Source of the DNA: Caldisericota bacterium
GTDB lineage: Bacteria > Caldisericota > Caldisericia > Cryosericales > Cryosericaceae
Reading direction: 5' to 3'
Assembly (NCBI GenBank): GCA_026390215.1
Contig: JAPLGJ010000220.1
Location: 1 to 11,018, forward strand
DNA length: 11,018 nt
Numbering within the stretch: the stretch's first letter is position 1; the number at the start of each line of letters is the position of its first letter. The position numbers and the translations under genes are program-made. The notes beneath the pieces are model-generated. The model did no database searches and was not told the origin of the DNA. It saw only the letters and a list, made by a program, of their open reading frames with translations. This document shows, in pieces, positions 6,707-11,018 of the stretch.

Positions 6707-8020
6707 GTGTTCGAATCCGTCAAGAAAGCGCTTGGTGGGGTCTTCGATGGGCTGCGCCGCAAGGGTCTGCTGTCACAGGGAGACATCGATGCTGCGCTAG
6801 TCGAGGTCAAGCTGGGTCTGCTCGGCGCGGACGTCGACTATCGGGTCGTCAAGTCGTTCATCACTCAGACGCGTGAGGCATGCCTGGACGAGAAGGTCCT
6901 CAAGAGCATCACGCCCGGTGATCAGGTGGTCAAGGTTCTTTACGAACAGCTGACGCAGGCGCTTGGAGGACAGGGCGGCAAAGGCATTGCCATCACACAT
7001 ATCCCATTTCGGGTCATGCTTGTGGGCCTCCAGGGGTCCGGCAAGACGACGACGCTGGGCAAGCTGGCGCTTCTCCTCAAGAAGGAAGGTCACTACCCCC
7101 TTCTCATTCCCGGAGACTACGGCCGGCCGGCAGCCTACCAGCAACTGCAGAAGCTGGCAGCCGACGCGGGGGTCGAGTTCTACGGCGAACATGCCGGGAG
7201 TCTGGGGGATCTCATCCGCGGTGCCGATCGGTTTGCCCGCGAGAAATCTCTGGACGTTCAACTGCTGGACACACAGGGACGCCACGACTTCGACACGGAG
7301 CTCATGGGTGAACTGCAGACGGTGACTGCGCTGTACCGTCCTGACGAGACCCTGATCGTGCTCGACTCGATGATCGGGTCGAAGGCCATTCCGCTTTCAC
7401 AGAGTTTCAACAAGGTTGCCCCGCTCACCGGGGCGATCTTTACGAAGTTTGATTCACCCGCCCAGGGTGGCGCAGTCTTGTCCTTCAAAGAGGCCATCGG
7501 CAAACCCATCAGGTATATCGGCGTGGGAGAGCATTTGCAGGACCTCGACTACTTCATGCCGGAGAGGCATGCGGCGCGCATCGTCGGCTACGGCGATATC
7601 GAGGGACTGCTCAAGCGGTACGATGACGCCGAGTCCAGGGCAAAGGCAGCAGGCGTCGCAAAGAGAGTCCAAACGGGGAAGTTCGACCTTTACGATCTCC
7701 GCGATCAGCTGCTTGAAATAGCTCAAGTTGGTGGTATAAATAAGATGCTTGAGAGTCTTCCGGCCAACATGGTTCCGAAGGGGGCTGTTGCCGACGAGGG
7801 CGTTTCGAAGAGATTCACGGCCATCATTGACTCCATGACCGACAGCGAAAGACGCAGTCCTGCCATCCTGAACGCGTCCCGTAAGCGTCGTGTCGCTCGC
7901 GGCGCAGGCGTGGATGTCAGCGACATCAACAGAATGCTCAAGCAGTTCGAGTTGTTCAGCCGCATGGCGAAGATGGCTGGCAACAAGCATGCCGGGGGCT
8001 TTGGCTTGCCCGGATTCTGA
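6707..8020 (+). CDS. ffh: Signal recognition particle protein Ffh, with divergent GTPase motifs
   Basis: Protein subunit of the SRP. It binds signal peptides and 4.5S/scRNA through the M domain and FtsY through the NG domain. At 437 residues the length is ordinary. The GTG start gives the typical MFESVKKALGGVF. The N domain is about 1-90. The P-loop GLQGSGKTTT (107-116) is canonical, but later motifs differ. The DxYRPAA box is DYGRPAA (137-143). G3 reads DTQGRH (188-193) instead of DTAGRL. The DAMTGQ box is DSMIGS (220-225). G4 TKFD (246-249) is followed by SPAQGG, where GDARGG is usual. G5 IGVGE (271-275) is normal. The M domain (about 325-437) keeps the RNA-binding SRKRRVARGAG (391-401) and NRMLKQFE, but the tail is short with few methionines. 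The intact reading frame and normal codon use argue for a functional gene. Confidence 0.95.
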   Translation: MFESVKKALGGVFDGLRRKGLLSQGDIDAALVEVKLGLLGADVDYRVVKSFITQTREACLDEKVLKSITPGDQVVKVLYEQLTQALGGQGGKGIAITHIPFRVMLVGLQGSGKTTTLGKLALLLKKEGHYPLLIPGDYGRPAAYQQLQKLAADAGVEFYGEHAGSLGDLIRGADRFAREKSLDVQLLDTQGRHDFDTELMGELQTVTALYRPDETLIVLDSMIGSKAIPLSQSFNKVAPLTGAIFTKFDSPAQGGAVLSFKEAIGKPIRYIGVGEHLQDLDYFMPERHAARIVGYGDIEGLLKRYDDAESRAKAAGVAKRVQTGKFDLYDLRDQLLEIAQVGGINKMLESLPANMVPKGAVADEGVSKRFTAIIDSMTDSERRSPAILNASRKRRVARGAGVDVSDINRMLKQFELFSRMAKMAGNKHAGGFGLPGF

Positions 8021-8038
8021 TACTCGCAGATACGCAAC

Positions 8039-8045
8039 AGGAGGA
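8039..8045 (+). promoter_or_regulatory. Ribosome binding site that fixes the rpsP start
   Basis: AGGAGGA lies 3-4 nt before ATG 8049 when counted from its last purine. It selects this ATG over the in-frame upstream extension, which would run back into ffh. The resulting protein begins MVSIKLARTG, the expected bS16 N-terminus. Confidence 0.8.
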
Positions 8046-8048
8046 AAC

Positions 8049-8318
8049 ATGGTAAGCATCAAGCTCGCAAGGACTGGAACCAAGCATCAGGCTCACTATC
8101 GTTTTGTCGTGCTGGACCGCAAGAAACCAACCAACGGCGCGGTCATCGAGACACTTGGCTACTATGATCCCAAACCCAAGGAGCCGAAGATCGAGGTCAG
8201 CGAAGAGCGTGTCGCTTACTGGCTCGGACTTGGCGCCCAGCCAACTGATTCCGTGCGCAACCTCCTCAAGCACAACGGCATCTGGCAAAGATTCGTTGCG
8301 AGCAAGGCCGCGAAGTAA
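8049..8318 (+). CDS. rpsP: 30S ribosomal protein bS16
   Basis: Small-subunit ribosomal protein needed for 30S assembly. It has 89 residues, the usual size. The N-terminal half carries the family pattern MVSIKLARTGTKHQAHYRFV, then VLDRKKPTNGAVIETLGYYDP (about 21-41), corresponding to the usual VADSRSPRDGRFIE-GxYNP region. DSVRNLLKHNGIW (67-79) matches the TVRALLKKAGV helix. It follows ffh after 28 nt and precedes khpA after 30 nt. The ffh-rpsP-khpA order is conserved in Bacillota and several other phyla. There is no terminator on either side, so it is probably co-transcribed with its neighbours. Confidence 0.97.
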   Translation: MVSIKLARTGTKHQAHYRFVVLDRKKPTNGAVIETLGYYDPKPKEPKIEVSEERVAYWLGLGAQPTDSVRNLLKHNGIWQRFVASKAAK

Positions 8319-8348
8319 GTCGGCTCTGCGCGCATCAGGAGATTCCCG

Positions 8349-8621
8349 ATGAAGCAATTGGTCGAGACGATCGTCAAGGCTCTTGTGGATAGCCCCGAAG
8401 AAGTGGTTATCACCGAGATCGCCGGAGAGCAGACCATGACCTATGAGATCAAGGTCGGCCAGAAGGACACCGGCAAAGTCATCGGCAAAATGGGTCGAAC
8501 TGCCCAGGCAATCCGCACCATCGTCAGAGCGGCTTCTGCCAAGTCCGGCAAGAGCGCCACAGTCCAAATTGACAGCATGAACGATGAACAGGCCGAAGGT
8601 GGCCTGGAAGAGGAGCAGTAG
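8349..8621 (+). CDS. khpA: KH-domain RNA-binding protein KhpA (YlqC)
   Basis: Small single-KH RNA-binding protein, 90 residues. In Gram-positive bacteria it pairs with KhpB and affects cell elongation and RNA metabolism. The N-terminal helix MKQLVETIVKALVDSPEEV is followed by a strand region and the KH core. The GxxG loop is GKMG (46-49), within VIGKMGRTAQAIRTIVRAAS, matching the family's VIGKQGRIAKALRTVV pattern. The C-terminal tail is acidic (ends GGLEEEQ). SD AGGAGA (8337-8342) lies 6 nt before the ATG. The position directly after rpsP is the classical one. The next gene starts 5 nt after its stop. Confidence 0.95.
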   Translation: MKQLVETIVKALVDSPEEVVITEIAGEQTMTYEIKVGQKDTGKVIGKMGRTAQAIRTIVRAASAKSGKSATVQIDSMNDEQAEGGLEEEQ

Positions 8622-8626
8622 AATCG

Positions 8627-9034
8627 ATGGCTACCAGCGTTTGGATGAAACAGAACGTTCTCATCAAGACGGTCGTGACCCAGCAGTTCAAGGACAGCTA
8701 TCTCAAGGAGCTGGATGCAGCGCATACTGGGGCGAAACAGAACCTTGAGAGACTGAAGTCCTCACTGTCGCAGGTTATCCTTCGTGGCGGCGGGAGCGGT
8801 CAGTACGACGATCTCGTCAAGGCGCAGTTGCAGGAGGAGAAGGCAAAGCAGGAGCAGATGGCTATGGATCTCGAGGCCAAGAAGGCCGAGGTATCCAAAC
8901 TGGAGCTTGGCTCTGTCTACGTCCAGGGCGCTCTTGAAGGGACTGTCGAAGTCAAGATGGGGGACAATCTGTTCCAGAAGATCAGCTCCACCTCGGTCCT
9001 CATCCAGGACGGCGTCGTCCTGTCTATCGACTAG
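8627..9034 (+). CDS. ylqD: YlqD family protein
   Basis: A conserved protein of unknown biochemical function that follows khpA (ylqC) in Bacillus and is also found in cyanobacteria. It has 135 residues. Residues 10-50 contain the V-x-V-T-x-x-(F/W)-K entry and a first helix. A Gly-rich break (RGGGSGQY, 53-60) leads into a long charged coiled coil (about 61-93, rich in K, E and Q). Then comes the C-terminal beta domain, LELGSVYVQGALEGTVEVK (92-110), GDNLFQKI (112-119) and a closing LIQDGVVLSID. The LELG-x5-G-x-L-E and GDNL-QK pattern is what I recognise as YlqD. The assignment rests on memory of the family plus gene order. No signal peptide or membrane segment is seen. It is the last gene of the cluster: rimM and trmD, which usually follow, are missing. 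Confidence 0.8.
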   Translation: MATSVWMKQNVLIKTVVTQQFKDSYLKELDAAHTGAKQNLERLKSSLSQVILRGGGSGQYDDLVKAQLQEEKAKQEQMAMDLEAKKAEVSKLELGSVYVQGALEGTVEVKMGDNLFQKISSTSVLIQDGVVLSID

Positions 9035-9057
9035 CAACTCGCTGCATTGTACGGTTG

Positions 9058-9087
9058 AGGGCAGGGCGGCAACGCTTTGCCCTTTTT
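9058..9087 (+). terminator. Intrinsic terminator closing the ftsY/ffh cluster
   Basis: Stem AGGGCA-GGGCG (9058-9068) pairs with CGCTT-TGCCCT (9073-9083). This gives 11 pairs including two G-T, capped by the GNRA-type tetraloop GCAA (9069-9072). A TTTTT run (9083-9087) follows. It lies 24 nt after the ylqD stop, so it ends the multigene transcript and insulates the downstream ferritin unit. Confidence 0.92.
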
Positions 9088-9111
9088 GCATGTCCGTTCG
9101 ACTTGACATGC
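9088..9111. promoter_or_regulatory. Candidate operator overlapping the -35 of the ferritin promoter
   Basis: A perfect 7-bp inverted repeat, GCATGTC (9088-9094) and GACATGC (9105-9111), is separated by 10 nt. Its centre-to-centre spacing is near 1.6 helical turns. The right arm covers most of the -35 hexamer. A further GCATGT half site lies at 9139-9144, near the expected start of transcription. The arrangement resembles a repressor operator. The regulator is unknown, and no Fur-like consensus is apparent. Confidence 0.45.
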
Positions 9112-9132
9112 TCGCGCGATATGTGGTATAGT
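9103..9132 (+). promoter_or_regulatory. Sigma-70-type promoter for the bacterioferritin gene
   Basis: The -35 is a perfect TTGACA (9103-9108). The -10 is TATAGT (9127-9132) with an extended TGG just before it (9124-9126). The spacer is 18 bp. Predicted transcription start is near 9139, leaving a leader of about 130 nt before the ATG at 9269. It sits directly after the upstream terminator, as expected for an independent unit. Confidence 0.85.
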
Positions 9133-9138
9133 CTGGAA

Positions 9139-9268
9139 GCATGTGAAGCACGCGAAGAAACTGGTCGCATTCGGGTTCGAGAGTGGACTGTCGTCCAGGT
9201 GACGGTCGACTGGCGGGTGGCACCGGAGCGCATGAAATGCATCCGGCGAGCTGCCGAAAGGGGTATCG
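9139..9268 (+). promoter_or_regulatory. Structured 5' leader of the bacterioferritin mRNA
   Basis: The leader is about 130 nt, with no convincing small ORF. Near its 3' end, CCGGA (9223-9227) pairs with TCCGG (9242-9246). Inside it GCAT (9230-9233) pairs with ATGC (9237-9240), closed by GAA. A competing hairpin CGGC-GAGCT-GCCG (9244-9256) shares bases with the first and ends just before the AAAGGGG ribosome site (9257-9263). Mutually exclusive pairings of this kind could influence translation. No known riboswitch class was recognised. Confidence 0.4.
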
Positions 9269-9688
9269 ATGGCATCCAAGAAGCTGCTCGGCATGCTGAA
9301 CGACGCGATTGCCGGCGAACTGCAGGTTTCGGTCCAGTATATGTGGCAGCACGTGCAGTGGAAGGGCATGAAACACTTCTCGGTCAAGGATGAGTTCGAG
9401 AAGGTCGGCATCGAGGAGATGAAGCACGCCGAGACAATTGCTGAACGGCTCTTCTACCTCGGAGGGACTCCTACCACGAAGCCCGAACCCATCACGGTGG
9501 GGTCGTCGCTCAAGGAGATGCTGACCGCGGACATCAAGGCGGAGGAGAAGACGATCAAGATGTACAAGGAGGTCATTGCCCTGGCCAGCAAGGAGGGAGA
9601 CCTCACGACGGCACACATCTTCACCGAGATCCTGGGGGATGAGGAAGGGCACCATGACACCTTCCAAGGCTTGCTGGAAGAAGTCTGA
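9269..9688 (+). CDS. Short bacterioferritin-type ferritin-like protein
   Basis: Four-helix-bundle di-iron protein for iron oxidation/storage or peroxide detoxification in the cytoplasm. It has 139 residues. All six ferroxidase ligands align with Bfr at a constant one-residue offset: E17, E50, H53, E93, E126 and H129, corresponding to E18, E51, H54, E94, E127 and H130. M51 in EEMKH sits at the position of the axial heme ligand M52 of bacterioferritin, so inter-subunit heme binding is possible. The protein stops ten residues after H129. It therefore lacks the fifth short helix (E) that lines the fourfold channels in 158-residue Bfr. The ribosome site is AAAGGGG at 9257-9263. The gene has its own promoter and terminator and no co-transcribed partner. 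A rubrerythrin-like or DPS-like member is less likely, since no rubredoxin Cys4 or DPS ligand set is present. Confidence 0.88.
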   Translation: MASKKLLGMLNDAIAGELQVSVQYMWQHVQWKGMKHFSVKDEFEKVGIEEMKHAETIAERLFYLGGTPTTKPEPITVGSSLKEMLTADIKAEEKTIKMYKEVIALASKEGDLTTAHIFTEILGDEEGHHDTFQGLLEEV

Positions 9689-9712
9689 CCGTTCAACCAC
9701 AGCACGTGACAC

Positions 9713-9744
9713 AAGGCGCCGGGTTTCCCGGCGCCTTCTTTGTT
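9713..9744 (+). terminator. Intrinsic terminator after the bacterioferritin gene
   Basis: A perfect 11-bp stem, AAGGCGCCGGG (9713-9723) with CCCGGCGCCTT (9727-9737), has a TTT loop and is followed by TTCTTTGTT. It begins 24 nt after the stop codon at 9688, making the ferritin gene a monocistronic unit. Confidence 0.95.
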
Positions 9745-9860
9745 GTCGGAGTGGTCAGATTGGAACTGATTCTCTGGAGCAGCGCACGTCTGGCTGCACG
9801 AACTGCGATGCTGCAGGAAACAGCAGTTGAACAGCGTTTGCGATTGGTGGCACGGGGGTA
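9745..9860. other. Non-coding spacer upstream of the KAS III-like gene
   Basis: No coding sequence is supported here. Two small hairpins are visible: GCAGC (9779-9783) with GCTGC (9793-9797), and TGCTG (9809-9813) with CAGCA (9821-9825). Neither is followed by a T-tract. They might belong to a small RNA or a regulatory region, but nothing specific is recognised. Confidence 0.35.
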
Positions 9861-9888
9861 TTGACAAAGAATCGGGTTCATGAATACT
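9861..9888 (+). promoter_or_regulatory. Probable sigma-70 promoter for the KAS III-like gene
   Basis: A perfect -35 TTGACA (9861-9866) is followed after 16 bp by AATACT (9883-9888), a four-of-six match to TATAAT. The start of transcription would be near 9895, giving a leader of about 55 nt. The upstream terminator at 9713-9744 means that the downstream gene needs a promoter in this spacer. Confidence 0.6.
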
Positions 9889-9938
9889 GCATCTAGTGAG
9901 AGGTGATTCAGGTTTTGGGTTTGGCATTTTCTGGTTGT

Positions 9939-9943
9939 GGAGG
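9939..9943 (+). promoter_or_regulatory. Ribosome binding site fixing the KAS III-like start
   Basis: GGAGG lies 5 nt before ATG 9949. The upstream in-frame GTG at 9937 would overlap this site and has no SD of its own. Starting at 9949 gives MSHIAGMGVKVPDRVLTN, the normal beginning of the family. Confidence 0.8.
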
Positions 9944-9948
9944 CGGGG

Positions 9949-10923
9949 ATGTCACACATTGCGGGAATGGGAGTCAAGGTTCCGGACAGGGTTCTGACAA
10001 ACGAGTACTTCAGCAAGTACTTCAACGAGGATTTGAGTGGTTTCCTCGAAGGGATCATTGGTCAGAAGGAGCGTCATTGGCTGGCTGACGACGAATCTGT
10101 GGTTGACCTCTGTCTTCCTGCTGCCCAGGAAGCGATGGCAGAAGCCGGGATTTCGGCAGCAGACCTTTCGATGGTCGTCGTCGCTTCCGACACCCACGAG
10201 TACATCTCACCGCCGACGTCGCTGGTCGTCCAGGGCAAGCTTGGGGCTATCAACGCGATGGTCTTCGACCTGTCTGCTTCCTGTGCTTCGTTTGTTACCG
10301 CCCTCGTGACTGTGGACTCATGGTTCAGGTCTCACCTGGACTTCAGGTACGCTCTGCTGATTGGCGAATATGGCATGACCAAGTATGTAGACAAGGATGA
10401 CAAATACACCGCATCTCTCTTCGCCGACGGTGCCGCAGCTGTCGTCATCGAGAACACAGGGGAGAGTCTCATCGCGTCGAAGTTCATTGCCGACGGCACC
10501 TATCATGACTACCTCGGCGTGTTCGGCGGGGGGACCAAGTATCCCATCAACGACGAGACGCTCGCCAAGGGATTGCACAAGCTGCGCATCCTCAAGAAGT
10601 ACGATGAGAACCCCAATCTGGTTGCATGGCCTGGACTGGTGAAGAGTCTAATGGAGAAGGTCGGCGAGCCTCTGGGCGCCGTCGATCTGATCCTGTTCAC
10701 CCAAATCAACCTTTCGGTCATCAAGAAAGTGCTGGAGATTCTGGGTATCCCAGAGTCAAAGTCTCATTGGATCATGGACAGATACGGCTACACCGGTTCG
10801 GCGTGCATCCCGATGGCATTGTATGATGCTCGCAAGCAGGGCAAGGTGAAGCCTGGTGACTTGGTCGTGCTGGTGGCATCGGGCGCAGGGCAGGCGATGG
10901 GCGCGGTCGCGCTCCGTCTGTAG
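9949..10923 (+). CDS. Ketoacyl-ACP synthase III-fold protein lacking the catalytic His and Asn
   Basis: Thiolase-fold protein of the FabH/HMG-CoA-synthase superfamily, 324 residues, about normal length. The N-terminal half carries the substrate-accepting Cys, C112 in DLSASCASF (107-115), at the FabH position. In the C-terminal half, the PHQANLRI segment reads FTQINLSV (250-257), placing T251 where the catalytic His belongs. YGNTSAAS reads YGYTGSAC (279-286), replacing the catalytic Asn with Y281. The family ending survives as GAGQAMGAVALRL. Standard decarboxylative condensation with malonyl-ACP needs His and Asn, so FabH activity is doubtful. Acyl transfer, a different condensation, or a partner role in a heterodimer are possible. 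A second gene with a KAS III-like N-terminus starts 24 nt downstream, probably in the same operon. Family membership is certain; the reaction is not known. Confidence 0.88.
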   Translation: MSHIAGMGVKVPDRVLTNEYFSKYFNEDLSGFLEGIIGQKERHWLADDESVVDLCLPAAQEAMAEAGISAADLSMVVVASDTHEYISPPTSLVVQGKLGAINAMVFDLSASCASFVTALVTVDSWFRSHLDFRYALLIGEYGMTKYVDKDDKYTASLFADGAAAVVIENTGESLIASKFIADGTYHDYLGVFGGGTKYPINDETLAKGLHKLRILKKYDENPNLVAWPGLVKSLMEKVGEPLGAVDLILFTQINLSVIKKVLEILGIPESKSHWIMDRYGYTGSACIPMALYDARKQGKVKPGDLVVLVASGAGQAMGAVALRL

Positions 10924-10947
10924 TCGATCGGGTCAGGGAGCGGTTAC

Positions 10948-11018
10948 ATGAGGACAGTACGTATCGCCGGTACGGGCATCTACACGCCGACACGTTCCAT
11001 GCCGACCGAGGAGGTCGG
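10948..11018 (+). CDS. Second KAS III/HMG-CoA-synthase-like protein (3'-truncated by window end)
   Basis: Only 23 complete codons are visible. They begin MRTVRIAGTGIYTPTRSMPT, which has the same beta-strand-plus-loop beginning as the preceding gene (HIAGMGVKVPDRVLT) and as FabH proteins in general (I-x-GxG-x-Y-x-P-x-x-x-x-T/S). SD AGGGAG (10935-10940) lies 7 nt before the ATG, 24 nt after the previous stop and with no terminator between them. It is therefore probably a co-transcribed paralogue. Its catalytic residues lie beyond the window. Confidence 0.7.
   Translation, partial: MRTVRIAGTGIYTPTRSMPTEEV

Noticed and set aside
9160..9185. GGTTCGA-like segment suggesting a tRNA T-arm
   Set aside because: The flanking 5-nt arms do not pair and no acceptor, D or anticodon arm could be drawn.
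9211..9230. GGGTGGCACCGG resembling the T-box TGGNACC sequence
   Set aside because: The leader is too short and lacks a recognisable specifier stem and antiterminator/terminator pair. The downstream gene is a ferritin, not an aminoacyl-tRNA or amino-acid gene.
9055..9393. Plus-strand frame of 112 codons covering the ferritin leader
   Set aside because: It starts inside the terminator stem and ahead of the mapped promoter, has no SD, and reads out of frame into the ferritin gene.
8762..9712. Long minus-strand open frame (316 codons) spanning ylqD, the spacer and the ferritin gene
   Set aside because: It runs through two terminator/promoter regions and opposite two convincing genes. Its composition is Leu/Arg/His-rich and shows no family features.
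9880..9906. Eight-codon mini-ORF (MNTASSER) before the KAS III-like gene as a leader peptide
   Set aside because: It overlaps the predicted -10 and so would lie upstream of the transcript start, and it has no ribosome site.

Overview
The window is a bacterial chromosomal segment in which every gene I can support lies on the + strand. It is moderately GC-rich, with G/C-rich third codon positions and strong Shine-Dalgarno sequences. The gene order plsX-rnc-ftsY-ylxM-ffh-rpsP-khpA-ylqD resembles that of Bacillota and other early-branching or monoderm lineages. The proteins themselves are divergent from Bacillota: an archaeal-type AspRS and an Ffh with unusual GTPase motifs. A deep-branching phylum, perhaps Caldisericota/Cryosericota-like, is my guess from style only. 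It is not demonstrated by the sequence.

Layout. (1) 2-694: the C-terminal part of an archaeal/AsnRS-like aspartyl-tRNA synthetase, cut by the window start. (2) 756-3230: complete bacterial leucyl-tRNA synthetase. (3) 3253-6217: rpmF, plsX, rnc and ftsY, packed with a 3-nt gap and two 4-nt stop/start overlaps (ATGA, GTGA). (4) 6275-9034: ylxM, ffh, rpsP, khpA and ylqD, closed by a strong intrinsic terminator at 9058-9087. (5) 9269-9688: a single short bacterioferritin-type gene with its own promoter, a candidate operator, a structured leader of about 130 nt and its own terminator at 9713-9744. (6) 9949-10923: a ketoacyl-ACP-synthase-III-fold protein that keeps the catalytic Cys but lacks the His and Asn. 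It is followed at 10948 by the start of a second KAS III-like gene that runs off the window.

How they fit together. Regions 1-4 form an information-processing and membrane-building cluster. It covers tRNA charging (aspS, leuS), ribosome parts (bL32, bS16), RNA processing and binding (RNase III, KhpA), phospholipid initiation (PlsX) and co-translational membrane targeting (FtsY, Ffh and its helper YlxM). Regions 5 and 6 are separate transcription units: iron/oxidative handling, and a tandem thiolase-fold pair that may act in a condensing or acyl-transfer pathway continuing beyond the window.

Most of the window is conserved housekeeping sequence. The least ordinary parts are the KAS III-fold pair, the altered SRP GTPase motifs, the helix-E-less bacterioferritin and the regulatory DNA upstream of it. 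I see no mobile element, CRISPR array, tRNA or rRNA.
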